Assembly: GCF_051020765.1 (NCBI RefSeq)
Contig: NC_134939.1
Span: 2,940,901 to 3,004,900 of the forward strand
Direction of reading: 5' to 3'
DNA from: Lasioglossum baleicum
Lineage: Eukaryota > Arthropoda > Insecta > Hymenoptera > Halictidae
DNA: 64,000 nucleotides
Position numbers and translations under genes: made by a program. Below are positions 1 to 11,900 of this stretch, one piece after another. The notes beneath the pieces are model-generated. The model ran no database searches, was not told where the DNA came from, and worked only from the letters and a program-made list of their open reading frames with translations. Position 1 is the stretch's first letter. The number at the start of each line of letters is the position of its first letter.

Positions 1-3000
1 TAAAAGGGATGAAGCTCGTGATAAAAGCCCTGCCTCGGGCTCAAGTGACGGAAACGGAAACGATGCGTCGGTGGAGACTGCCATGGCGGTTAATGCTTCG
101 AATCTGAATTCCTCTTTTTAATTCAAACAGCGTCCGAGTTGAAGTTGTTCATCGTGTGGACGGTGAAATAGGAGGAAAATGTCGTACACTTTGACTTCAG
201 AGTATCGCTAGACATTTTCCTCCTTTGAATTTGTGAGACACTCCTCTACCATATTTATTAACATTTGGGTTCCCTGTTGTACTTGCAAGTCCTTTGGGAA
301 CATTGCTAAATAATTTTTGAGAATTCCGGCAGCCCTTTTTATTCCCAACGAAACTCGTGGGAGTCGCTCGACCCCCAAAAACCCTTTATTAGAAGATCCA
401 TTGACCGAATGGAAGAACCAGAACTAATTAAATTTGGTAAACTAATTTCGGAGAAAAATCCGAGCATCCCAGCGGAAACCGCGACGTCGCTTGCTTAACC
501 TGAGAATACCATGTAACTAGCTACATCCTGAACCGCCCACGGACTGCCACAACTACATTACGATAACTTTTGGTATACCTACAACAACTTCAGCCTGAAG
601 ATCTTACTTGGTGGCTGGCTGCGGCACGTGCACAAGAAGCTTCATCATCGAGTAACCAGCATGTTTAATACCGGGCCGAAAATAAATTCTAGAAAATTTA
701 CGAAGCAAAAAAACCGGACCAGGCTAGGAGATAGAGCCGAGACACGACTCTCGAGAAGAATGAAACCAGGACAGGTGAATTAAGTTTTTCTGTGGCCTAA
801 GTAGTTCCAAGAGAACTCGTCCCTTTGCCAAGAACGCAGAAGACAGTTATCCCCTTCCGTCTATTTCCTGTCTTTCTCTCTCTCTCTCTTTCAGTCTCTG
901 TCTACTCCTTCTCCTTAGGTTTATGAAACCTCTCGTGGGTCAATAATGAACCATGAGATGGAATTTTCGAGGGTGATTTCCGCGTTCGCGGTGAGCAGAC
1001 ATCGTCTTCTGCCTAGCGCGGCTTCTTGGTGCTCGTAACCATAGCGCGGATAGCGATTTAGCACGGCCGATGGGAGAAAGTGTCTAAAATTAGAATCCAG
1101 CTAGGCGACGTGTACAGGTGAGCAAGAAATCAGCGCGCGGAGGGTCGAAAGGGCAGCAACTGGGACGGAAAATGAATCATTAAATTATCTTGCTCGACGG
1201 AAGCTGACGGAACCGATGATAAAACCTCCGCACAAAATCTGCACCTCGACCGCAACGCGTGCATCCAATGAGGATTTCAATTTTTTGAAATTCTCGACAC
1301 AATCTTCAGGATTCGCATGTTTCACGAGGAATCATCCGAAGCCACGAAGAGCGACCAAGAGGAGGGTAAATTGGGGATGGCAAACGACGCGGTTTTTTCC
1401 AGGCTTGATGTCGTCAGCCCTTCCTAGTTTTTTTCCGAGAGGGCCATTATACGTGATTTTTCGAAAGAGCACAAAATACCAGGCTGATAAATCGTGGAAA
1501 TGCGGGAGGAACGTCACGTGCAGGTTTCGCGAGCTGCTGGCGTAATGGCAGCGATATTCCCCGGGGGTTTATTCGAGACACAGAAACCGAGCGGCGATCA
1601 GACACGTCCATACAGACACGCTATTGCCAGCGTTGGAAAACGGCGGACCCCGCACTCTACTTCGACGCCGAATAATCAAATGGCAGGTGTTCCCAGCAAT
1701 AAACCCGTTCCACCCCTTTACTACCCCCTTTTCAACCCCCTCACCGCTTCACCTCTTCGCCGAATTTCTCTACGCGGCCCCGGGAATATCTATTAATCAC
1801 CCGGGCGCTTTGCAACTTAGATGAATGGCCGGTTCCCATGGATTTTGGACTTACGGTACGCGAATTTCGAACAATCGATTTCGTTCCATTAATAATATTT
1901 ACTCTAACGTTCGACTCCTGACACCTACCTCATGCTACGAGCCACCCCGTGCAGCCTCGCATTATGCGAAACTGCCGCGAGGACTTAGGCTCACCCGCAG
2001 CATGAATCCTGACAACCGTTGACGACTGCTCGTTAGCGCTCTTAAATATTAATAGTCACCTGAGACCGTTCGAGGGGCGAGCAGACCTACCCTGCGGATG
2101 AAATAAAGCGGCGGATGGCTTCCTTCGAAATTACTGTGGTTATAGTGATCGTGTTATAGCTGGTTTTTATGGGGGACTCTGTCGACCAGCGACGCTCTCG
2201 TTTTTATTCGATTAAATGCTACTCGTTTGCCTTTTTTGATGGATCGGTTTTATAGAACTTCCACAGTGCTCGAATTAGTCGCTATTCCGTGTAACTAAAT
2301 TCTGAGAAGAATATAACAAAAATCAAGAAGTTGAGAAATTGGTACCAGTGTTCTTGAAATAATTACGAATGGTATCGGATAGACGATTAGTGGCGGAAGG
2401 AATTTGTTTCAATGGCTCCCGTCCCAGGACGTGGGTGGAAAAATTTCAAGCATCGTGAACTTTAACGGGGGACGTAATTAAAGTGACGTCGTGGGAATCT
2501 TCGACCCTCGAACATCGTAAAGCACAAGTTAAGCCATTGTAACGTATTAAAGGATTAAGATTCTCTTACGATTCTTTCCCCCGAGACAGAAACTTCGCGT
2601 ATTCTTTAACCTCTCCTATTCGTCCCAAGAAAATCCAGATTAATTCAGAGGAAATGTTTCCCCGTTGAACTCGCTCCGTCGCGGCCAACTTCCGACGTAC
2701 ACGGTCCGTATCGCTGAAAAAAATTCCACGAAAACCTCCGAACAACTATTCTCCTCAATCTAAACACTCTTGCTTCTTTTTCCGACTTATTATTGCTCGG
2801 TGCGCAATTCTTTCTCGCACAAAGAAAGTAAAATAACATTTCCTGCGGTGATGAAAGATCGGAAACGGCTTCGGCGCGCCCACCGAACACCGAACAGACC
2901 AACAATGCGCTTTGAAAAATCCGAGAAAAAATGTCGGGCGGCTAAGAAGGACCGATTTTTCACAGAAAACGATCCTCAGCAACGGCGTATCCCCTAATCG

Positions 3001-5520
3001 AATTACCTGGGGCGCAAAGCCAGGCAAGCCCAGGACGTCGGTGCCGGGGAAAAAGGTGAAATCGCGGGACGTGACGGTGAAAAAGGCGCGGACCGCGTTT
3101 TCTTTCGAGACTTTCGATCGTTAAGCCCGGAGCCGGCACTAATGTCGGTTTCGCCGGGCCACCAAGAGAAACTGCGTCCGTGCGCCGCGCCGTGCTTAAT
3201 TCTCGGTTTTTTTCGCGCCGCGCGAACGCCTTTCGTCTTCTTTATGGCGACTCGTGAACTTAGGCCGCCGGAAGACTTAATCCTCTTCTTCCGCGTGCCG
3301 CCTTTCCGTCTTTCGCGCCCAAGCCCGATGACTTCTCCTCGCCTCTTCCGCCTAATTTCGCGACCGACTCGCTTTATCAGGGATTACGCGTATGTCCCAC
3401 CCTCGACTGCACAGTTCTCTCAACTCTCGTCTCCGCACCTTTAATTATCTCCGCGCTGCGCTGTGTAGCTTTGTGTGGCCCGAGACGCGTTTTGCTCCGC
3501 TAAACCGTCGATGGAAATTGACAATCTTCCGAGCGGTATAACTTTACGAAAAAAAAGTCCTAGGCTAACCTGCTAGGGCACGTTTTAAAGCTTGAAGACT
3601 CAGCTTTCGATATCTGAGGTTGTTTTTGAACGAGTGAATTATGCGGAGGTATTTATAGTCTTTGAAAATTACGAACTTGGAAAGTTAAACCAGTCTGTGG
3701 GAATCAAAAAATTTTTCTCGGGATTGATATCACCGGTATATCGCAGATTAAAGTTTCTTCTTTGTAATGAGCTGTTAAAAATTCATGTGCGATTTTTTTC
3801 CGGAGGTTTATAGCGCTCTGAAGGGAAATAGAGCCGGCGTATAAGCGATGGTAGACCGCATGAAGGTTGCGGTGCTAAATTTGTAATTTGTGATTAGCGT
3901 ATGAGCTTAGTGTGCGTGTAGTGTATGCTCGATACAGTTTTAGTTTAATATGTATTGCTTTACTGCTGCAGGAGGGGCGTTGTTCTCAAGTAGAAACAGC
4001 GAGTAATGATCGGACAAAGCCTCTCATCGGCTTTCCTCCATTTGTTTCCCTAATTAATTACACAACGATATCTGTGTTTACGTCGACACGCATTGTATTC
4101 ACGTTTCTCGCGATACGAATTCGATGAAAACGTTTTCATTTGCCTTTGAGCCTGCGCTACATAACGAAGTCGCGCCATCCTCGCGTCGGCAGTATCGAAT
4201 TAAATTTAATAAACATCAATATCCAGTAATTGATATCAATTCCATAGAAATTCTATTTTGCGGTTGCGCGCCCATTATAACATCGAACAAATAATCATTT
4301 TCTCCTGATGAAACTAATCGATGATAAAATAAGGAGATCGTTCTCGTTCTCGAATTTATGCGTATGTAGTGTCGTGGCTCTCTGGCTCGCACACACACAC
4401 AGGTTTTTACAATTCGTATCATTCATTCGCAACATGTGGCCCCTACGGATTGAAAACATACAAAAAAAAAGAGAGGTGAACGTTTCCAATCGACGAGCAA
4501 AGCACTCAGCAACGTGCGCTACGATTAGACATCCATTACGGGCTCGACGCGGCCAATCGAGGCCGTTGTTACAACGTTGTATCGCCGTTTACAACGACCC
4601 CGATATCGTCGCTACAACGTCAACTGATTCTCCTCGATATCGCTCCCAATCCACTGTTGCGATAGCGAATCAGTTTACAAGGCGTTCGACGTTTTTACCT
4701 CCACTCGAAATTGAATTTTATGCAAATCCCGTGGAGCGCAACATTCAACGAAAATATCCAGACGCCGGCAATCTCGTCGAAAATAGTTCTGCCGTGAAAA
4801 AATCGTGGGCCAAGCTCGTCGGAATAAAAATGTCCGGGACGTTTTATTTTCCGGCGAGTTGTTTAGAAAAATTTGGTCAGCAGTCGGTCGATCGTAGGAA
4901 TTATTTGCAGCGTTTCGAAAAAAAACAACGATTCAGCGCGAACGAGAGCAAAAAAAACAGGTCGCCAATAACCGCGCGTGTCGAACGCGTTCGCTTTGAA
5001 ATGTATCGACAGTTCAACGCGATTTTGCGAATTACCGAAGGAAACCTAGGCGCGATTAGGACAGATTCCGCTCTGACTGCGAGATGCGGCAACGAGTATG
5101 GACGAATTATGAGCGTTTAATGTAACTCCGAAGAGAGCGGTGCTCATAATGGATAATCTTCGCAGGCGCATTTAGCTAAAATTACCGGGAACTGTCCCGC
5201 GAAGAGTTTGCATTATCTCTGTTTCATTCGCAACGCTGAATGCTTTGAAATTAACCAGAAAATTAGTGCAGTGCGCAAGCGATGTTTCTGGGGTGCATCA
5301 AGTATTTCGTTCGCAGAAAAGAGATAAACGACGATGTGCTATAACCTAACCTTGATCCATTCGAGATGTATTCGAGCTACTTCGGACACAATTGAACCGA
5401 TCAATCGAGATCCAATTGTGGCGTGCTCAATTGCGAGATCAGGAGATCTGCGCTGTGAAAGGTTGGCGGCAAACAGATTCATCGGAAAGATTATGACTGG
5501 ACAGCGGATTTTATACATTG
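1..5520. other. Unique DNA without recognisable genes
   Basis: Mostly GC-moderate, CpG-rich sequence with scattered short open frames on both strands that overlap one another and resemble no family I know. A CT microsatellite lies at 871-890. The longest open frame (4308-5120, plus, 270 codons) has no domain, no signal peptide and a composition typical of translated non-coding DNA. I see no RNA gene or clear repeat here. Confidence 0.55.
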
Positions 5521-5886
5521 ACACTCCCAGACAAAAAGATAGCACGCGTGTGCTATCTACAGTTTCTCGTGTTAAAATCATGCTAGCGTAGAAACAATGT
5601 GTAGTATGTAAAACATATCTTCTGCGAATATGAAAACAGAATTTTATTATTGACTTTAGTTCAATGAGTTCTCATAGTTGCACACTTGATTAATAAAGAT
5701 ATATATTTCATACAACGCAAGTGGATGTTTCATGAAACAAAAATACAAATATTTCTTATAATAATATATACACCAAACTATATTTTTCTAATAATGTGTG
5801 GAACCTTCTTTGTTTCCTATGACTTCCACCATTCTCTCTTTTAGGTAAAAATTATATAATTCTTTATTTTTCGTTTGAAATAAATA

Positions 5887-6160
5887 CTGTGGAACCTCGG
5901 TATACGTCTGCATCGGAGTACGTTCAATTTGGAATACGTCCTGTTTGGACGTGACAAATTTTGCTCGGATCCGACATCAAATTTTTTTAAGTGTTTAAAT
6001 TATTTGACAACCCCATTAATGTAGGTATAATATCAATAGGATTTTTTTTACATGAGAACGGATTAATCATTTTTACATTACTTCTTATGGGAAAGATTGT
6101 TTTGGTATACGTCCTATTCGGTCTAAGTCCAAACATCGGGAACGGATTAAGGTTCCGCTG
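5887..6160. mobile_element. 274-bp MITE with GGAACCT inverted ends, TA target site
   Basis: Begins CTGTGGAACCTCGGTATACG and ends AAGGTTCCGCTG, with TA on both sides (5885-5886 and 6161-6162). The 11-bp ends match at most positions when inverted. Several internal copies of a TACGTC motif repeat in both orientations. Ends of the form C-A-G-x-GGAACCT with TA duplication resemble pogo/Tigger-type non-autonomous elements; that assignment is an inference. It is nested inside the 5521-6871 composite. Confidence 0.6.
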
Positions 6161-6233
6161 TATTCCCATTCAGTTGTAATGACAGTTTTCAATTCATTCA
6201 TATTTGAAAATTGTCAGCAAATTGAGTCTAAGA

Positions 6234-6613
6234 GGATAACCATGGTCCAGCGGCTCCACTCACAATTTTTATTGATATTGTGTGGAAAACAATGGTTTTA
6301 GGTTGAAAGATAACCCCCTACAATTTTAAGTCGCTAACCCTTCATATAAGGATGATATGAGGGCAAATACCCTTAACTGTATCATTTTCTTTTTCGGTTG
6401 TTAATTAAGATATTCAGATTAAAAAAAGTGAAAATACTCGAACTTACCTCCTTCTACCCTAAATGATTAAGGGTAGAAAATAATCATTTAATTTTTTAGG
6501 GGTGGGAATTGCAAGCAACCCTTCTGAGTGACCACTTTCATAAAATCCAAAAACAATGTTCTGTTACCTATCTAATATATACAAAAATTTCAAGATGATC
6601 GGATTGGTGTAAC

Positions 6614-6617
<4 letters not shown>
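6234..6617. repeat. Dispersed repeat, copy 1 of 2
   Basis: About 385 bp matching 26999-27417 over its length, from GGTCCAGCGG near the left end to CGGATTGGTG near the right end, with small indels. Neither copy has a long open frame. Both contain CACCCCTAAAA-type blocks in opposite orientations near their ends, which suggests a decayed inverted-repeat DNA transposon. A weaker match to the left end occurs near 37718-37775. Confidence 0.65.
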
Positions 6618-6645
<28 letters not shown>

Positions 6646-6655
6646 TTTTTTTTTT
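6614..6655. repeat. AAT microsatellite and T tract
   Basis: About ten AAT/ATA units directly abut the end of the dispersed repeat and run into an 11-nt T tract. Confidence 0.9.
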
Positions 6656-6690
6656 AATGGAATACTATATTTTTTTCTTCAGTAAAAATG

Positions 6691-6801
6691 CATGATATTA
6701 TTCATGAGTTGATTAAAGGTAAATCGTTAGCTTACGTTCTGCATCGGCCGACTAATCGTAAGCTAACGATTTACCTTTAATCAACTCAGAATAATATCAT
6801 G
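6691..6801. repeat. Long near-perfect hairpin inside the composite element
   Basis: Arms 6691-6736 and 6757-6801 are reverse complements over about 45 bp with one or two differences and a 20-nt loop. It lies about 45 bp from the right end of the 5521-6871 element. It could be a nested palindromic MITE or part of the host element's end structure. Confidence 0.8.
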
Positions 6802-6871
6802 TAGCACCTCTTGGATATGTCTCAGTACCTGCTATTATTTTTCTGCGTGCTATCTTTTTGTCTGGGAGTGT

Positions 6872-7473
6872 TTAACAAAAATGAGTAAAAGTGAAAACAT
6901 TAGAAAACAGTTTTTACTTCACTCCAGTTTGTTGTTACCCCTTCCTTCGGAGTCCTCTTCAGGATCGTCTTGGGGAAGAAACGCGGAGATTCCGTCGCGC
7001 GAGTTGCCCGACTAATTTCGGTCCGGTCGACGGAATGTTTCTGCGCAAAATGGCAACAATCCCCGCAACAGATAGTTACAGTTTCTCGGGGAATAGTTAC
7101 AGCTTAGGGGCCGCCGGTCACCTCTCGGTATCGAGCGGCAGCCGCGATTGTTTCATAGGTATAGTATAAGCTGGTGGTTGGTATAGCGATGTAGTCGCAA
7201 AGACTGGAGTCACGAGCATTCATTGACTTCGGAATCAGTTAAATTCGGGCGCGAGCTAACTGCGAAGGAACTCGTTACCCTGAAGTCGCGGTTACGCTTC
7301 CGATACTGTAACGGGAGCCAGTGGGTTCCGCTGACTTACGACAAACTTCACCTGAACTACGAACGACAGTGGAGATCCCGTGACCAAAATCACGTGACAC
7401 GTACAATTTTCGCCAATCCCCGATTGCCAGCGACGAACCCACGAAAGCGTCTAGCAGGACGAAGATAATTTTT
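6872..7473. other. Unique DNA, no gene seen
   Basis: GC-moderate sequence between two repeat-rich segments. Only short overlapping frames are present and I recognise nothing. Confidence 0.5.
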
Positions 7474-7610
7474 TTATTGACATCGTGGGGAAATTCGAGA
7501 TCCCATGGCTGTCCCACATACTTGTTTGTAGTAAACACCATTAAAAATGAGCACATTCGCTTCCAATACAAACTTAACAGCATGACGAAACTGGTCATGT
7601 TGTATGTTAG
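7474..7610 (-). pseudogene. Penelope-like reverse transcriptase fragment
   Basis: The minus-strand frame encodes a stretch ending FNGVYYKQVCGTAMGSRISP. This matches the Penelope/telomerase-clade RT block FxGxxYxQxxGTPMGSPLSP, which lies just before the catalytic YxDD segment. The proline of GTPMG is replaced by alanine and the frame stops soon after, so the catalytic YxDD block is missing. The open frame continues to 7689, but beyond about 7610 it is antisense to the plus-strand endonuclease part. It is a non-functional scrap joined in inverted orientation to the rest of the element. Confidence 0.75.
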
Positions 7611-8149
7611 TATGTTGTTTTATTTTGAACGGAAAGGAAGATAGATTCAAAAGAACTGGTCCAATCAATTGGAAAAATACCGTTGTCATGCCTTATGTTG
7701 AGAACATTTCGAATGACATAAAAAGGATCTTTCGAAGAGTAGGAATTCATACAATTTTCAGGATACCACATTATCTTAAAACCTTGTTTCCACCTGTTAA
7801 AGACAAGCTACCACGTTTAGAAAGTTGCAATATTGTATACTCAATACCTTGCTTGGGATGTAGTCAAGTATACAATATTGAACAAACGTCCAGAAACTTG
7901 TAAACCCGTATCACAGAACATAAGCATAACATTTTCTTACCTCCAATAAAAAATACTGCATTGGCGAAACATTCACTTGAAATGGATCATAGATTTGATT
8001 TTGAGAACGTCAAAATTATTGACAAAGAAGAAAATTTACATCAAAGGCTACTATTGGAAACTATTCATACGATTAAACATCGCAGCGTAAATCTTAGGTA
8101 TGAGACACCTAAGATACATGAATATTACGCAACATTACGAAACCAGTAA
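7610..8149 (+). pseudogene. Penelope-like GIY-YIG endonuclease domain, broken
   Basis: Two adjoining segments in related frames are visible. The first includes MPYVENISNDIKRIFRRVGI, the linker motif that precedes the endonuclease, then IVYSIPCLGCSQVYNIEQTS, the GIY-YIG core with the Cys-x-x-Cys pair. A stop near 7903 interrupts the domain, followed by TRITEHKHN, the conserved Arg/His region. The second part (7961-8149) contains AKHSLEMDHRFDFENVKIID and ends near a natural stop. GIY is degenerate (YNIE where YIGQ is expected). In live elements this domain nicks target DNA; this copy has an in-frame stop and a damaged core. Confidence 0.82.
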
Positions 8150-8640
8150 TGTTCTATGATGAATTTTCCCAATAAACCTTACTTTTGTCATTATCTAAAA
8201 ATTTTGAACTAGCTGTTTCTCACATACAATTAACAGTATGAGACTGATTCCAATAAAAGTTGAACTTTAATAACGATTTATCATCAAGGTATATTCGTAA
8301 AAGTGGATTTAAGGACATACTATGACCTTTCAAATTTACCGCCTTATATCGATAGGTATAACCTAGATCGTTTTCAATACGTTCCTACATCAGTGTCTTG
8401 ACAACAAGCATGTCCGACGCACGTAACTCACGCGTGCCACACAATTATTATAAATTTATTTTCCCCAAAGCAAGTGTGAGTGAGTTTTTATGAACAATAT
8501 TCCTTATATTCAATCATTTAATAGTTTTCGAAATTATTATAACATATTTGCTTTACAGACGCGATTCAAATAAATCTTGGAAAGGATCCAAACTAGGATC
8601 GAAACGTTGATTTTGTTTGATAATTAGCAAAATTGCGCCG

Positions 8641-10808
8641 AAATCATTTAACATTTATTAACAGCAAATACGATCGATAGAAAAAACATATAAATCAATA
8701 GAAATTCGATATGACTAAAAATTGTCGTGGGAGCCCCTGGACCATGCTTATCTGCTGTTCCCTTTCTAAATCATCCGAGAACACCGTGGAATCGTTGCTG
8801 AACCAAATTTCGCGGATATTTAATTTCCGTAAAAACTATCGTCGTGGCATGGACCGCAAATATATTAAACGAAGTATACGTATGAACTCGTTCGTTCCGG
8901 ATTCCGGTTAATTCTATCCACTAATTTCCGCCGCGTGATAATCTCGAACATATTCCAAATTAATTCGAATTCAATATTCGATATTTGCCCAGGCGGAACG
9001 GCCTTTAATTTCGCGTGTTTGATAAATGAAATTGCACACGGGTTCTCGCCACGGCGACGGCGGTGATTTTGCGCAGAAAAATTCGTGGATCGCGAATCAT
9101 CCGGACCATCTTGTCAGCGTCCCTCGACGGTGCCATATTTTTCGCGTGTTTCCCATCGAACGATGGCAAACAGCCTGTTCCCAGAGAGTAACTCGAGTGT
9201 CACCGCATTTAGGAATGGAATATCCGGGTTCCACGGGACTTCTATTCCGTCCTTCGATTTTCGAAACACTCTTCCAATAACAACGGTCCTATCGGTCATA
9301 AACCCTTTTTCGATGTTCGCGATCGCGACAGGATTCCGATCGATTTTCACTGTCACGACGACACTTTCCGCCGTATCTCGTGCGCATTGTGTCCTCCGGA
9401 GTGGACCCAGCCCGACAATATTTCACCAATTCTTCGCGAAACCATCGGCGAATCGGTTCAATCCACGAATTATGAGACGAGCGACGCCTAAAGACCTGCG
9501 GCTCTTTCCCGGATTGCGGAAAACGCTTTACGGGATTCGTAAAATCTGTTCAGAGGCAGGACAGTGGTAGTGGAATCGACAAAAACCACATTACGAATGA
9601 AAATAAATTTCTATTTGACTCCAGTTTGTTGCAATTCAGGAAGAAAATTTTGTCTGTCTATTGATCAAGTAAAAATATAAGAATATTTTCGTGACGAAAA
9701 CGAATTCCGTGAGGGAATGTAAAGAATACACGGAGGATATTTTTATAATTTATAAAAGTAAAGGATTGTTGTCAGATAATCGCGAATGAAATCAAAGATC
9801 GATTCAATCTATGAAAATGATAAAATAACAGAAAATGTTTCTCCACCAAGTTCGCAAGGCTTTTTACTTTTCTCTACTAAATCGTTTAAGGGCATCATCA
9901 ATAAGCTTTATTTAAATCATTTTTCTTATTCTTGCTCGATCTCGCCTCCTCCTACCTTCCCGAACTTAATTGAAATGATAAAAGCGATGCACTTAGGGTT
10001 CGACAGATAAGATAAATCGATCCCGTGATCCCCACAGCTCCCAGTAAAGAAAAATTCAATTTTCATTCCGATGCTTTTAATTCGCTCTCGCTGGATTAAA
10101 TTCGGTAAAAAGATTTTCAATTTCTAAAGACCACTTCAATTTCGAATCTTGTTACTTCGAATAATGAAACTGCATTTCATCCACGTCCACGAATTTTTAT
10201 TCTGGCTGCAGTCTTGAGAAATTCGACGGTTGTACATCTTCCGAGTCGACAGTGTACAATCTTACATTTTTAGGCGTCTCAAGAAATGTGTTAGGCTGTT
10301 TAGAAAATACTGCAGAGAGATGTTTTGTTCGAATTCGAAACAGAAACGTAAAACGGGAAGGGACGGTTTAAGAATTTCAGGCTTCCACGCCTGTTCGTTG
10401 TATCGTCACAAATGTTGTGACACGGTTTTGTCTTCTCGCCACTCGAAACGTTCCAGCGGCCGTGATACACTTCAAAAATATTTCGCGGTCGGTTTGCTTG
10501 TTGTCACCCTGCCAACTCGATTGTTTCAATGCTCGCCACGTGTGCTCGATGTACTTACTCGTAGCCTGCTGGTCGAAACGGCGAAAGTTCGTGGAAACGA
10601 TTATTCCTTTGATGAGAGCAATCAATAAGCAAAACGCAACGCCGCGCCGCGCCGTCGAGCAACGAAAATCGAATGTTTTCGTGAATAGTGGAATGAATTT
10701 AACCCCTCGCCCTACGATATCGTGTCAGACGGAGATTTTGAACAGAGTCTAACAAATATATATGTATGTTATCAATTTCCTTTAAACCGTAATAAAATTC
10801 CTTTTTGA
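8641..10808. other. Unique DNA, no gene seen
   Basis: Several overlapping short frames on both strands (for example 9085-9570 and 10230-10628) lack recognisable domains and shadow each other. No repeats noticed beyond ordinary AT tracts. Confidence 0.5.
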
Positions 10809-11004
10809 CAGGGAGCAAAAATAACAATTCTTATAAAATTTTCTACGATAAAAATCATTAATAAAAAGTTGATTATTATTGAAATTTAAGATAATCTACA
10901 CAAAATATAAAGAAAATAATTCGAAGAACAAAATGATTAAAAAATATCGATTTTTATACTCTTCGGTTACAAGTAACAATTATTAGTGCCTAAAAAATTT
11001 GGAT

Positions 11005-11215
11005 CTTCCTCGATAACTGTTATCGACGAAGACAAACTGTTTCGATTGCTCAAAACAGTTATCGATGAGAGAAATTGATTTCGATCGCTCATAACAGTTA
11101 TCAATGAGAGAAATTAATTTCGATCGCGCTCATAACAGTTATCGATGATCGAATTTCTATTCACTTGTTCATAATAATTATTGACGAGAAAATTCATTTC
11201 GGTTGCTTATTTAAT
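11005..11215. repeat. Left subterminal array of the hAT relic
   Basis: About five degenerate units of roughly 40 bp, each containing a form of ATAACAGTTAT followed by CRATGAGAGAAATT and CGATCG-like spacers. Subterminal repeats are known binding sites for hAT transposases; that role here is inferred. Confidence 0.85.
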
Positions 11216-11217
11216 TA

Positions 11218-11574
11218 TTGAGTTGCCTACTCTTTCTCGGATGGAGCAAGCCTGTGAAATTCATTGAGAAGGTTTCGTACAACAAGACGAATCAACAGAG
11301 CCTAAGAACAACACAAAATCTGTTTGTCGACTGCCTTTGTTCTTGTTCACGGACGACTCTGTTCCACTCGGGAAAAACGTATCATCAGAAATATAGACTC
11401 CCGTATTTATCAAAACTAACGTTTATAGTTCACGCTGTGTCCGCATCTCAGGTTAGCCTTGAACGAGCCTTTTCTGCTCTAAAGTTAACGCTAGATGTTT
11501 TGCGGTATAATTTGTCAGGAGAAAATTTGGAAAAACTCATGTTTGTCACATTAAATGTTGATTGTAGAAATTAA
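11218..11574 (+). pseudogene. hAT transposase C-terminal fragment
   Basis: The last 45 or so residues match the hAT dimerisation domain. The visible motif SQVSLERAFSALKLTLDVLR corresponds to the conserved S-x-x-ER-x-FS block, followed by NLSGENLEKLMFVTLN, the usual closing helix. The upstream 70 residues are unlike the transposase and may be rearranged. Intact hAT transposases are about 600-700 residues and carry an RNase H-like DDE core; neither that core nor a BED finger is present. The natural stop at 11574 and inward-facing arrays on both sides place this as the 3' end of the original gene. Confidence 0.75.
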
Positions 11575-11659
11575 TTTTATGAATAAAAAATTTATGAAAT
11601 AATTGATTGTCTACCATTTGAAAGTTGTACTATTTAATAATAACTATTACAAATTTCCT

Positions 11660-11900
11660 TCATCAATAACTGTTATGAGCGATTGGAATGAACTTCTCTC
11701 ACTGATAACTGTTATGAGCGATCAAAATAAATTTTTCTCATCGATAATTGTTATGAGCGATCGATATAAATTTTTCGCATAGATAACTGTTATGAGCGAC
11801 TGCAATAAATTTCTCCCATCGATGATCGAAATTTTCTCTCATTGATAACTGTTATAAGTGATCGAAATGAATTTCTCTCAACGATAACATTTACCAACAA
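11660..11900. repeat. Right subterminal array of the hAT relic
   Basis: Five to six units at about 39-bp spacing (near 11665, 11706, 11744, 11783, 11844, 11883), each beginning GATAACTGTTATGAGCGA or close to it. This is the reverse complement of the left-array unit. The unit near 11822 is shortened. Confidence 0.87.

Larger units (their letters stand above)
5521..6871. mobile_element. Composite DNA transposon with perfect 27-bp terminal inverted repeats
   Basis: The 27 bases at 5521-5547 (starting ACACTCCCAGACAAAAAGAT) recur as an exact reverse complement at 6845-6871, defining a 1351-bp unit. Just inside the left end the repeat runs into a short palindrome (GATAGCAC, 4-nt spacer, GTGCTATC, 5538-5557). 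No transposase is visible. The interior holds a TA-flanked MITE (5887-6160), one copy of a dispersed repeat (6234-6617), an AAT microsatellite (6614-6645) and a long hairpin (6691-6801). I found no convincing target-site duplication, so the superfamily is open. Identical ends indicate recent movement or selection on the termini. Confidence 0.75.
7474..8640. mobile_element. Penelope-like retroelement fragment with internal inversion
   Basis: The left 135 bp encode reverse-transcriptase sequence on the minus strand; the remainder encodes the Penelope linker and GIY-YIG endonuclease on the plus strand. The two halves meet head-to-head near 7605-7620. Downstream, 8150-8640 is non-coding and contains a conserved stem, GATCC/GGATC followed by GAAAC (8585-8605), that recurs at about 18050-18075 on the other strand. 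Such rearranged, 5'-truncated copies are usual for Penelope-like elements. Confidence 0.8.

Noticed and set aside
4308..5120. Longest open frame (270 codons, plus)
   Set aside because: No domain, no plausible start context or splice sites, Arg/Ser-rich composition typical of translated non-coding DNA; a chance open frame is more likely.
8560..8640. Canonical hammerhead ribozyme
   Set aside because: The stem and GAAAC are present but the CUGANGA box is not, in either copy; reported only as a resemblance.
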